Shown here in pieces: positions 53,356-63,901 of a stretch of DNA of 64,000 bases. Position numbers and translations under genes: made by a program. The notes under the pieces are model-generated. The model made no database searches. It had not been told where the DNA came from and saw nothing but the letters and a program-made list of their open reading frames with translations. The first letter of the stretch is position 1, and each line of letters opens with the position of its first letter. The DNA is taken from positions 24,664 through 88,663 of the forward strand of contig JAOPGA020000708.1 in NCBI GenBank assembly GCA_026419775.2. The letters run 5' to 3'. This DNA is from Acrasis kona. Taxonomy: Eukaryota > Heterolobosea > Eutetramitea > Acrasida > Acrasidae.

Positions 53356-56300
53356 ATGTCCAGCACTCCGGTCCAGGACAAAGACACAACAAATAGTAAA
53401 AGTAGCGGTTAGAATAAGACCTTTTAATCAAAGAGAGATTCAACTAGGTTCAAAAAGATGTGTCGAAATGTAAACATGTTTTAAATACTTCTTACAAACT
53501 TTGCAGGACGGGTAATCAAACCATTATTCACGATCCAGAAACGGGGAAGCCACACGAGTTTACCTACGATTATAGTTTTTGGTCGCACGACCAGACACAT
53601 AACTTCGTTTCGCAACAGGATGTTTTCGAGGAACTGGGATCCAGCGTGCTTGATAATGCCTGGTCTGGTTACAATACATCTTTGTTTGCATACGGACAAA
53701 CAGGTGCCGGAAAGAGTTATTCAATGGTTGGTCCACCAAACGATTTTGGCATTATACCTCGGGTCTGCAAGGAATTATTTAATAGAGTCGAAAAAAGAGA
53801 AGAAGGTACAAGTTACAGAGTGGAAGCTAGTATGATTGAAATTTATAACGAAGTTGTGAGAGATTTGTTCAATCCAACTAATCCAGCCAACAAAACTGGT
53901 CTAAAAGTTAGAGAAAATCCAGTATCCGGTCCATATGTGGAAGGCCTTGAAACCTGCGTGGTACACAACTATGGGGAAATTCAAGAGCTGATGGACGAAG
54001 GAAGCAGAATGAGGGTAAGTATTTCAACTGTTTATAGCTAATTGTTTTAAATTAGACAATCGCAAAAACGAACATGAACGACACTAGCTCAAGAGCTCAT
54101 ACCATCTTCTCGATCATATTCAGTCAGCAAATTCTAAACAATGCAGAAGCAGCTACCGTTACGGAGCGTGTTTCTAGAATCAGCTTGATTGATTTGGCCG
54201 GTTCCGAAAGACAGCGAAAAACAGGAGCGTCTGGTGATAGGTTAAGCGAAGGTATCGCTATCAACCTTTCTCTCACGACACTAGGCATTGTCATTAATAA
54301 GCTATGCGAGGCTGGAAAGCAGACAAATAAGAAGAAGGTGTTTGTTCCATACAGAGATTCCACTTTAACCTGGTTGCTCAAGGATAGTTTGGGAGGAAAC
54401 TCAAAAACAATTATGATTGCCGCTATATCTCCTAGCGATTATAACTACGATGAAACGCTTTCAACACTACGATACGCTGAAAGAGCAAAGAGCATTCAAA
54501 ACAAAGCCAGAGTGAACGAAGATCCAAACGTGAAAGTGATTAGAGAATTGAGGGAAGAAATTGAAAGATTGAAGAACCTACTCTTGTCTCACAACTCTGA
54601 ACTGCCCAAGACTGATGAAGAAAAGATGAAACTTTTGGACCAATTGGAATCCTCTCAAAGAGTGATAGAATCGCTTCAGAGAACAAATGAAGAAAGAGAG
54701 ATGCGTACCCTTGAGATTCAGCGAATGAGACATAAGGCAATGACTGATGCTGGGTTATCGTTCGTAGACCATACTAATGTTTTAAGCGACGAAGTTTGCC
54801 CCCACTTTGTAAATTTGAACGAGGACCCCATGTTGTCTTATCGTCTGGTATATTATTTCAGAGATGCAGAAACAAACATTGGAAGAGAAAAAAACGAAAA
54901 CCAGATTGTTCTTACGGGGCTTCAAATTTTACCAAAGCATTGTATCATTAGCAATAAGACTACAAGCGATGGATCCCCTGAAGTCACACTACGTCCGTTC
55001 GATTCTGCTATGATTTTTGTAAATGGAAACCAAATAACAGAACCCATCCCTCTTCGCAACAATGACCGAGTGATACTGGGAAACAATCATGTATTTAGGT
55101 TTGAGGACAGCACTGCTAAGCCAGATGTAGAGTCTGACCTTGATTGGTCTTTTGCACAAAAAGAATTGGCCGAACAACAGGGAAGAATTATAGAGCTGAC
55201 CATTTCGGAAAAGGAGAAGGAGCTAGAGGAGAGCATGAGGCTACGTTTGAAAGAACTCGAAGAGGAATTTGAGGTGGAAAAATCAAAGCAACAACGTAAA
55301 ATAGACGATCAAATGCATGAGTTGGAAGAGGTAAAGAGAAAACAGATGGAGGAGTTTGCAGAGAAGGAGAAAATCTTAAAGGAAAGGGAGAGGTCTAATT
55401 CAATTTCATCTCCACTATCTCCGAGCAAGGGTAGTCGCACTTTAAAGGAAAAATTCTTCAAGGCCATAAAAAACCTACAAGACAAATTTGCCATCAAGAA
55501 GGAGGAAGTTGAGAAACAACACAGAAGAGACGTGATTGAAAAGAAGAGATTGGATAGTCAACTGATAACAATGTTACCATTCATCAAGGAGGGTAACGAT
55601 ATTGCAAAAGAGATGAAAAAGCCTGTAAAATATGATTTAAAGATTCTGATCAAGAACAATCAACCCATACTGAACGTTCAAGTGTACGACAGGGCAAGAC
55701 AAAAAACTGCATTATGGACCTCCGAAGAGTTTGAAGGAAGACTGCTTAGAATGAGAGAGAGATACAATGACTTTCAGAATGACCCGGGTAACTATAAAGA
55801 AGTCCATGCATCACAAGATCCCTTTTTTGATCTTAACGTGTTCATGATTGGCACAACCAAATTCTCTCTCAAATATTTATCCCTAAACACACCCAAAGAC
55901 TTGATAGCACCCATTCTTGACGAAAAGGATGTTGTTCAAGGAGAATTACATGTTTCCATTGATCCAGTCCATCCCACCGACTTGGAGGCCACGCCATCAC
56001 CACCAGTCGCCAACTCTGACGAACTATTACACAAGCCGTTACACTTTATCATTCGCATCAAGTGCATCAAGGACCTCAGAGCAAAGTTAAGCAAGAACAC
56101 ATACGTGAGATATAAATTCTACACTGAAGATTTCGTATCCACCACGTTCATTACCAGTCGAAATCCCGTTTATAACTTTAACCGAAAATATTCCATCAAG
56201 ACGTTGACGGATGATTTGATAGCCTACCTTGAGGATAGTGAATTGGTTTTCGAAGTATACGGAGAGATTGCAGACAGTTATGACAAACCAGCCACACCAG

Positions 56301-56968
56301 CATCACCCACCTCTCACATGGGGTCATCATTACCATCGTCACCTTCGTCGTCTACATTAACAAGACACAGCAGAACATTCACGCCCACGTCACCCACAGC
56401 AGCATCATCATCATCATTGGACGAAGATTCCGTCAAGGAGAACATGGCACTTTTAAAAGAAAACCAAGAGCTAAAGAGAAGACTTGGAGAGGCAAACTTG
56501 ACCAGCCTTCACAAGATGGTGGAGGCCGTCGCAGACCCCCTGTCAAAGAGCGAACAAGACAACAAGGACGTCAACCTGCATCACTTTAACAAGTTGGACG
56601 TTTACGTGCACGAAGCAGAAAAGTTACCAAAGAAGGATTTGTTCAGCAAATGCGAACCGTACTGCAAGGTGACCATTGGTGACTTTAAAAAAAAGACATT
56701 GGTGCAAAAGAACACCAACAACCCAGTGTGGAATTCGAAGCTATCGTTCAAGTTGTTGGGCACTCTGGACGAAAGCGACCACGTGCAGTTCAAGATTCTA
56801 GATTACGATCGTGTGAAAAAGTCAGAGAGCATTGCAGAGGTCAAGGTGAGTTATGCAGAAATGTTGAATTTGTTTAGGAATGACACGGCGGGATGGTTCA
56901 CATTGACTGGAAAAAAGGTAAAGGACAAGGGTGCCAGGATTCGACTTGGTTTCAATTTTTCAGTGTAA
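53356..56968 (+). CDS. kinesin-3 family motor with FHA and C2 domains
   Basis: Exons 53356..53469, 53507..54014, 54056..56968; introns 37 and 41 nt; about 1,177 residues. Motor domain 1-360: VAVRIRPFNQRE, P-loop YGQTGAGKS, switch I NMNDTSSRAH, switch II LIDLAGSE. Neck and coiled coil, FHA domain (about 430-530: ETNIGREKNEN ... LPKHCIIS), long charged coil, a C2-like region, a Ser/Thr-Pro-rich linker and a C-terminal C2 domain (VYVHEAEKLPKKDLFSKCEPYCKV). Kinesin-3 motors carry vesicles to microtubule plus ends; many have a PH domain at the end, here a C2 replaces it. The start codon is out of frame with the motor unless one A of the A4 run 53398-53401 is removed. Confidence 0.87.
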
Positions 56969-56998
56969 AGCAATGTTAATATAAATGTTTTAATCTCT

Positions 56999-57806
56999 TT
57001 AAACAATCTCCGAGTACTTTCTCTTCTTGATCAGATCAACGAATAGCATGGGTCCATCCTTGATGAGGAATGGTAGGTCCTTCCAAAACTACAAAATACT
57101 TGAAAATTGTAAAATGATGATGATGATTACCTCAACGTTTGGAATGATTTCTTGACCTTCCTTTTTGAACTTGAATTTGAGAAGAAGAGCACCGATAATA
57201 AAGTACAAGGCGATAGCGGCCAAGAATAATATCATGATCAATCCACCCACGCCCAACTCTCCAATGGGTTTACTCGCTCCTGCTCTTCCAGCGCATGCGT
57301 ACTCTGTTGATAATTCGAACGTGTACTCATAGTGAGAACTCTGTGTTTCCTGTTCAGAGACAAATTTTAATTTGGGCTCTTTGGCCTTTTCGTCACATAT
57401 TGCAACAACAACCAAGGTCCTATAGTAACCAACATCTTCGTACTCATCTGCTGTGAGTTTTAAGCCCGAACTCTCCTCGGTTATTTTGTAGTTGTTTCCT
57501 GTACCTGCCACTGGATAGCAACTTTCACCAATAATTTGGTAGGCTCCTGCATCCTTCTTGGTGCATTTCGAATAAAGTTTAAAATCGGTTGCGTGACCAC
57601 AAATTGAAACCTCGTAATCGTTATCAGTTACGTCATCAGTTGCTTTCAAAGTTTGTCTGTTGGGTGTGGGGGAGTGTAACCTTGTCGACTTACGTGATCG
57701 GGGCGAAGCTGTACCTAGTACCATTCTTCGCTTGATATTCTCCACAAATACATTTAACGCTTGAGAATAAACACAGTGCGAGTACTATAAGTGTGATCAC
57801 TTTCAT
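56999..57806 (-). CDS. MRH-domain sorting receptor (mannose-6-phosphate-receptor-like)
   Basis: Exons 57694..57806, 57131..57656, 56999..57088; introns 37 and 42 nt; 242 residues. Signal peptide (MKVITLIVLALCLFSSVKC), a Cys-containing luminal MRH-like domain of about 150 residues (DYEVSICGH ... YACAG), one membrane helix (about 185-208) and a cytosolic tail ending FWKDLPFLIKDG ... KKRKYSEIV. The tail FWKDLP and Leu/Ile cluster resemble adaptor-binding sorting motifs. Family members (cation-dependent MPR, yeast Mrl1, Atg27) move hydrolases between Golgi and endosomes. Whether the sugar-binding residues (Q, R, E, Y) are present was not established. Confidence 0.72.
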
Positions 57807-58053
57807 GTTTTGTTCGGGATATGTGGACAACCCAATTCAATTTTGAACACTCTAATATTACCGGAGATTCTTAGGAGCTTGGTTAATCACTATTGATAAT
57901 GCTCACGGTATCACACCCAGTACACCCAGGACACTTCCAAGATGAAACCGTGCGAATGACCTTGTTCTATCTTTCGACCTTTTAAAGAGTGAATTTAAAA
58001 GTAATATTGGCCTTTGAATCAATGAGTTTACAATAAACTTCAAGTTAACAAAA

Positions 58054-59428
58054 ATGTCCACATGCAATGATGGTGGTTGTGGCAATCACGACGAAGGGGT
58101 AACACACCCTCAAAAACCATTACCAATGCCAAAAAATCTACATTACACTACTGCAGCTGGACCTGCTATCAAAAGTAGAGAGACATCTGCTTACATAAAC
58201 AAGTAAGCATAAAAAATTAAATAAACACTAAGAGTATAGGGAAAAATTCATTAAGGATTGTAGGAGATTGTTTAAGCTTCACGTAACAAGGGACTCTCTC
58301 GTACCTAAAGATTCACACGTTCTATTCTGTCACTCTGGCGGTCCATCATCTACAATGTTGAACCACCTGATGCAAGAGATTGTATCGCCGCACTCTTACA
58401 GAACCATCAGCTTCTTTTGGTCAGTACTATACATTGATATTGGTGCCGCTGTAGGTCTTTCAGAGGAGGAAAGGCTGGAGAGGGCCGGTCAAGTAAGAGA
58501 TCAGTTCGCATCAAGAGAACACGGCTCACAAAAAGAATTCTACATCATGCCATTAGAATACGCCTTCAGAAATGATGGAGAAAATTGTGTCGAAAAGATG
58601 CAAGATTATTTAAACTCTTTTAAGCAACTCAGCGCAAGAGAGGATGCTCTTCGCCAACTTGTACAAACTGCTATTCTTAATTTTGCACAAGAAAACAACT
58701 TTTCGAATGTCATCACCGCAGAATCGGCGTCCAATTTGTCCATTAGGGTGATCACCGAAATTTGCAAGGGAAGAGGCTTCAATATCCCCTTGATTACGAG
58801 TTATGATGATTCATCGACTCACGAGGGCGTAAGAATACTACGTCCCTTGAAGGACAAGCTCGCCAAAGAAATTGCTTTTTACAATGCTGTAGAAAAATTA
58901 AAGCCTGTCTTCATACCCGATATCACAACCGGGACACCTCTAAAAAGTAGTGTTGATCGTTTGGTTGAAGAATTTATATCTAGTCTTCAGGCCAATTTCC
59001 CATCCACCGTCCATGCCATTCTTCGCACCACAGAAAAACTAAAAGTACCGAACATGCAAACTGTTTTCAATTGTGTAGTTTGTAACTCGGTGCTCACTCG
59101 GGACGAGCGCAGGAGTCAGGAGGAAGCGGTCAACGGGCTGCACACTGGTGATGATTTGACCAATTTACAGAGACTTGGAAAAATGAGTTGCTACGGCTGT
59201 TGTAGAGAATTAGACTTTTTTAAATCCTCCGAAAACTGTTCCAATCTCTTGTCCTCAAAGGACGACGCACCTCAACAAAATAAATTTGTGTCGGAGCGTA
59301 TTGCGGAGGGGAAGACAATACTAGAAGACTTTCCTATTTATGTCAACGACAACATTCACAAGCTTATCAGAATGTCAAGAGAGCAGGTCAAGGAGTCGAT
59401 ATCAGAATATCTTATTGAGGATCAATAA
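58054..59428 (+). CDS. CTU2: cytoplasmic tRNA 2-thiolation protein 2 (Ctu2/Ncs2)
   Basis: Exons 58054..58202 and 58240..59428, 37-nt intron, 445 residues. PP-loop-like FCHSGGPSSTMLNHLM (degenerate, as expected for Ctu2), EEGAAVG-type segment IDIGAAVGLSEEERL, VRILRPLKDKLAKEIAFYN, and the zinc pair CVVC ... CYGCC near the C-terminus, ending PIYVNDNI. With Ctu1 it puts the s2 group on U34 of tRNA Lys, Glu and Gln, using sulfur from Urm1. The usual N-terminal CxxC pair is replaced by MSTCNDGGCGNH. Divergent from the MRH receptor, sharing a promoter of about 250 bp. Confidence 0.85.
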
Positions 59429-59438
59429 AGTCAATTTA

Positions 59439-60105
59439 TTACAATACAGAGCACTTTGACTTGGTCTCTTTTCTATGGACACCGTAAAGCACGGCTCTAA
59501 GCGCTTCTTGGAAGATGGTTGATACATTGTCGTTCTTCATGGCACTGCACTCAATGTATTTAATAGCTCCAATATCGTTTTTCAGTTTCTCCCCTTGTTC
59601 GTTGGATATGATGCTGAGGTTCTTAGTCTTTAACGTTCTCATGATTTCTGGGTCATCTCTCAAATCGGATTTTGTTCCTACGAGGATGATGGGAGCGTCG
59701 GGCGCATGTTGTTTCAACTCTGGCACCCACTTCTTCTTGACGTTTTCAAATGATGCTGGTACACTTATAGCAAAGCACAACACGAAAACACCAGTTCCGG
59801 GATAGGACAGCGGGCGAAGTCTATCATAATCTTCCTATTTAATTGTTAGATAATAATGAAGGGTCATCAAACCTGTCCAGCAGTATCTTTAATAGTTAAT
59901 TAATATTATTGTTGTCATGTTATAACTTACCCCATAACCCCAGCTGAACTGGATTTCCACCAACATTAACAGTTGTTGTATAGTTATCAAAAATAGTTGG
60001 TACATATTCCGTTGGAAACTCATTCTTCGAATACACAAACAACAAGCACGTCTTGCCGACGGCACCATCACCTACAACAACACACTTAACTTGTTTAACG
60101 TCCAT
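59439..60105 (-). CDS. Rho/Rac-family small GTPase
   Basis: Exons 59931..60105, 59873..59886 and 59439..59834; introns 44 and 38 nt; 194 residues. G1 GDGAVGKT (12-19), switch [10 protein letters not shown] with effector Thr, G3 [18 protein letters not shown]4 [10 protein letters not shown] (TKxD as in Rho), G5 ECSAMK, and CAAX end CSVL (Leu at the end predicts geranylgeranylation). The 14-nt middle exon encodes the catalytic DTAGQ of G3. Rho proteins control actin, phagocytosis and motility. The segment before G5 ([14 protein letters not shown]) carries the Rho-type insert, slightly altered. Confidence 0.93.
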
Positions 60106-60231
60106 ATTATAAGGATGTGTATCGTTCGTTAGACAGCAAACCTGTTTTGAAAATTGAAATATGACGGGTGATTTATTTGGAAATCCGGTTGTTCAACCAG
60201 ATAATCCTTATTACAATAGAATGGTTTAAAA

Positions 60232-61261
60232 TCACCTATACTGTTTGCCAATAAAACCGCTGCAATTATCCGCTCCACACAAGCACTCTTGCTGCTTCGT
60301 TCTCCCAAAGGTCTCAAACTGATAGTCATACGTCAACTCCGTTCCTTCTTTAATGTATTTGATAGCAAATATTCCTATTCTTAATTCTTGCCCCACCGTC
60401 CAGATTGCTGTCGTACAATTTGGATCGCAGGAGTGATTAATGAACCGAGCAAGATTACCAGTCCGCGTGGCATCAACGACAAAGTCTACAACATTAATGA
60501 AACAAAGGTTGAACACTTACCCACACTTAATCGCATGCCATAGAACAAACATTCCTTCTCCCTCTTTTTAGACCTCTTCTCAAACATATCACTTGATATA
60601 ACTTCTCCGCAGTATTCAATCACAAAGTCGCCTGGGTTCAGATTTTGTAGAGTTTTCACGCCAAACCCTCTATCGTTACTTGTGGCGAAGCATTGTATAG
60701 CAGCATTTTGGTGGTTTGTTATCCTTTTATTTTGACATTTATCACCGGAAAGGCAATCGCTGTCGCATTCCATACGCAATCTTCTATTGATGCATGTGTT
60801 TGGACAGTTATTCTTACAATCACAGATCGTGTAGAATTCCTTGGGTACTTGTTTTCTTTTATCTTTTCCAACTCTATAAACGTTCGTCTTAATAATATAA
60901 GTAATCAATCAATAAGAGGGGGTACATGAGCATAAGTAAAATTTGCTGGCATTTTTGAATCAGAGAAGTATTTGGCAAGTTCCCTTGGCACTGTTTGCAA
61001 CTGCTGTACTCTGCGGGGCATTTTAATCTTTCTGTCTGTATGTGAATTTATATTTTCGGTTTGTGATTGTTCAGATTTGCTCTCCGTTGGTGTTTGCACA
61101 TTAAGAATCTTTCTTCTCCTCTTTCTAACAAGAGTTGTACTCTCCACTACCTCAACATCTTTTCGTACTGTTTTTTTCAAAGATTTTCTTCTTCTAGTAG
61201 ACGTCAAAGGTAAAGATTTGATTGCATCACATGTGCTTGAACGTCTTGTGTCCTTTACCAT
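60232..61261 (-). CDS. AWS-SET-postSET histone lysine methyltransferase (ASH1/SETD2 group)
   Basis: Exons 60926..61261, 60521..60887, 60232..60485; introns 38 and 35 nt; 318 residues. Basic N-terminal 95 residues, AWS zinc region (CDCKNNCPNTCINRRLRMECDS ... CQN), SET domain (GFGVKTLQNLNPGDFVIEYCGEVI; substrate and cofactor motif NLARFINHSCDPNC; catalytic Tyr in ELTYDYQFETFG) and post-SET CLCGADNCSGFIG. Members methylate H3K36 (SETD2, NSD, ASH1). The start is the ATG at 61261. An alternative last splice (35 nt, donor GTATAG) would extend the end to 60173 with ten extra residues. It is short compared with animal relatives. Confidence 0.85.
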
Positions 61262-61710
61262 AACTCTATGAAGATTCACCCTCCTTGGACTCAAGCTCAA
61301 GAAAGATTTACAATGCTGTGAATATTAGTATAAAACAAAAGTATTAATGAATCTACATTCACTCAAAGGCCTAACTCTAGTGTGATTGAAAGAGTCAGGT
61401 AAGAGGTGAAAGATAATCTTTGAAAGAAAGTGGATGTGTAGAACACAAAACGGCATTCTATTTATTATATTATGGGACATGTTATAGATGCCAAGCATAA
61501 ATTGTTCCGTTCGCAGTGTTAAATTATCTTTAGATTCGTTATTAAAGGGCGTCACACCGAATAATTCAGATATTAGTATCATAATCAGAAAGTTGTGACG
61601 ATGTCTGAATGGTCTTGTGAACTGGATCAAAAAACAAAATACTCGTTGAACAAGTAGATAACGTAATTTATTCGGCACAGTGATGAAATTCCATTTGTTC
61701 ATTATATATC
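61262..61710. other. 449-bp stretch with an unsupported ORF
   Basis: Between the SET gene start and the small secreted candidate. A minus-strand ATG ORF of 125 codons (61325-61702) fills it, rich in His and Phe, without family features. The AATAAA near 61665 (minus) suits the 3' UTR of the upstream candidate, so I read the stretch as UTR plus SET promoter. Confidence 0.4.
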
Positions 61711-61714
61711 CGCC

Positions 61715-61912
61715 TCAATTACATGAAACCATTGTCGCACTTGTCAGTTGGTCCCTCACGCATAGAAGAAACAGCACAACCTGTTGGTTCGAGGTGGAAG
61801 TCTGTAACACCACCTTGGCATTTCGGTCCTCCAAATGTATGATGACTCCAAAACCCATTTGGTAACAAAGAAGGGCTATTGTTAGCAAAAACAAACAGCT
61901 TGAAATCTTCAT
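61715..61912 (-). CDS. possible small secreted peptide gene
   Basis: The ATG at 61912 begins a strong signal peptide (MKISSCLFLLTIALLCYQMG). Two continuations exist: the plain ORF (65 residues, ends 61715) or, through a 26-nt GT-AG interval, a frame ending 61719 with four spaced cysteines if the leader Cys is not counted as one (PKCQGG ... TGCAVS ... DKCDNG). The second reads more like a mature secreted peptide, but its intron would be the shortest in the window. An AATAAA follows on the minus strand near 61665. Function unknown. Confidence 0.4.
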   Translation of the reverse strand: MKISSCLFLLTIALLCYQMGFGVIIHLEDRNAKVVLQTSTSNQQVVLFLLCVRDQLTSATMVSCN

Positions 61913-62054
61913 ATTAAATTAAAAGTCATAAAAAACTTAAACATACATTTGTGCCTTTGTCGACGATTGTCGTCAATAAATCGATCTAGAAAATTTTACT
62001 TCTTGCTTGCTCATAATTGATTTGCGTTATAAATAGAATCCAAGTTGAGTGAAC

Positions 62055-62764
62055 ATGGATTCCCTACCAAGCAGTGACTATTACACAGATGACATCAACA
62101 ATGCTGATGTTGGACGGTGAGTCTTACATAAATAGTACCGCTTACCAAGGATTAGAGTTCAAAACATTCCAGACGATATTTACAAGAAGATGGATAAGGG
62201 TACAGCTAATAAAGTACTGACGGAAATACGAAATAGAGAATCGGATGAATGGTCAGCGCTGACATATTTGCTTCCTATGTTCTTGCTTAAGCCATTTAAT
62301 CCCTACAAAGAAAGAAATCCTTATTCCTTCAAGATCATACAGAGAATATGTAGATACAGACCCATTCCTTACAATTCAGCAACTCGTTTTGGATTTTATT
62401 CCCTACTTTTTCTTGTTTATATGGAGGTACAAAGAAGTAGATTTACAGGAAAAACTGATGATGGATTTCTCAAAAGAGAAGGGTAAGTCAAATTAGTTGT
62501 AACAAATAATAAAGTTGTAGACTAAAGATTATTACGGAAAGGCCCATCTATGCTCAAAGCAATTTGGGAAGTAACATGAAAGACTTGTATGACTACGATA
62601 TAGAGCAAAGACTCAAGTTCTACAATGATCTTATAGAGAAGCAACGCAACGGTTTACTGAAATCAAAAATTGATTTCAGCGCGTTGTTCGATGTAAACAA
62701 TGACAAACAGAAGCCTGTACGCAACAAAGACATCAAACAAGAGGAGGAGGAAATTATTGATTAG
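62055..62764 (+). CDS. orphan protein (212 aa), three exons
   Basis: Exons 62055..62116, 62150..62482, 62521..62764; introns 33 and 38 nt; 212 residues. Hydrophilic start (MDSLPSSDYYTDD), then YLLPMFLLKPFNPYKERNPYSF, a possible membrane or buried helix GFYSLLFLVYMEVQ (about 120-134), and a charged helical end (IEQRLKFYNDLIEKQRN ... KQEEEEIID). No signal peptide. I recognise no family. Steady expression is suggested only by good splice sites and codon bias. Could be a small mitochondrial or membrane-associated subunit. Confidence 0.65.
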
Positions 62765-62857
62765 TTTGATATTTGGTTTTGGAATTAAATGCATGTAATA
62801 AAGTAATATTTGGTTTAAAAAGTGTGTTTGTGAGAATACATCAATGTTATTGTAATA

Positions 62858-63859
62858 ATGGAAGATGACAGCCAACCAGTCGATGCAGAACTCACATACG
62901 AACAGATAAATGCTTGTTCATTTAACAGTTGGTATCCTTTATTCGCGTACGTTAAGCCGCTCGTTACGGTCAAAAGTGAATTGATCCAATTAACACAAGA
63001 CTTTATCAATTACATAAAGGAGGACGGGGTTTTGCTTCCCAAGTCAATAACAAGCACAAACCGGTCTAATGGCAACGATAGTGATGGTTTCTCATCTGAA
63101 GAGTATGATGAAGAAGAGGATGTACATTCAAGAGAATTTCCAGAGCTTCAAGAATTTATACAAAAGGCAATCAACAAGTACGGAGCTGTATTTCCGAAAT
63201 GCAACTGGAGTTCCCCACGCGACGCTGAGTGGATCTTGACTGGTAGCGATAAATTAAAATGTACTTCGGTTGAAGATGTTTTTCTTTTACTTAAAAGTTC
63301 TCAATTTATTATACATGATTTGGAGGATGCTTACAGGAATGTTGCTCTGCAGAACAACGAACAAGAAACCAAAAGAATTCTTGTATTAAGGGAGTGGTTC
63401 AATTTTGAACCTTCCATGGAGTTTAGGTGCTTTATAAGAGAAGGGGAATTGATCGCAATTTCACAGAGAGATCACCAGAATTATTACAAGTTTTTAGAGG
63501 ACAGAATAGCAGAATACCGTGAAAAACTGCATGTGTTTTGGAAGCAGAATGTACAAACAAAGTTTAAGCTTGTTAATTATGTACTAGATTTGTACATTAA
63601 CCGCAAAGGTTCTGTGTTTATTATTGATTTCAATGTATATGGTCACCCTACTGTACCTCTTCTTTTTGATTGGAATTCGGCACCTCTCGCTTTGAGGTCA
63701 GAGTTACCTGCTGAGATTGACTTTAGAATCGTTGAAGACGAATGTGGTGTTATTAGGCCATCTTTTAAAACTTACGGTGGTGTACCAAGTGACTTTTATG
63801 ACCCAACGAACGCTCAGAATGTTATGAAGTTTATCGAAAAATGTCAAAACGAACAATAA
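62858..63859 (+). CDS. CDC123: Cdc123/D123 translation initiation factor eIF2 assembly chaperone
   Basis: 333 residues, single exon. ATP-grasp-like fold with the family marks INACSFNSWYP, PKCNWSSPRDAEWI, VLREWFNFEPSMEFRCFIREGELIAISQRD and the metal-binding IIDFNVYG. Cdc123 joins eIF2 gamma and alpha during eIF2 assembly in the cytosol, using ATP-Mg. An acidic linker (about 70-90) matches the usual variable region. The ATG at 62858 is the first and gives normal length. Confidence 0.93.
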   Translation: MEDDSQPVDAELTYEQINACSFNSWYPLFAYVKPLVTVKSELIQLTQDFINYIKEDGVLLPKSITSTNRSNGNDSDGFSSEEYDEEEDVHSREFPELQEFIQKAINKYGAVFPKCNWSSPRDAEWILTGSDKLKCTSVEDVFLLLKSSQFIIHDLEDAYRNVALQNNEQETKRILVLREWFNFEPSMEFRCFIREGELIAISQRDHQNYYKFLEDRIAEYREKLHVFWKQNVQTKFKLVNYVLDLYINRKGSVFIIDFNVYGHPTVPLLFDWNSAPLALRSELPAEIDFRIVEDECGVIRPSFKTYGGVPSDFYDPTNAQNVMKFIEKCQNEQ

Positions 63860-63901
63860 ATATTTTTGTAAAAGTAGTCAATTTCATTGATTTCAAATCA
63901 G

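Noticed and set aside
61325-61702. 125-codon minus-strand ORF
   Set aside because: Has an ATG but lies where a 3' UTR with AATAAA is expected; odd His/Phe-rich composition and no recognisable features.
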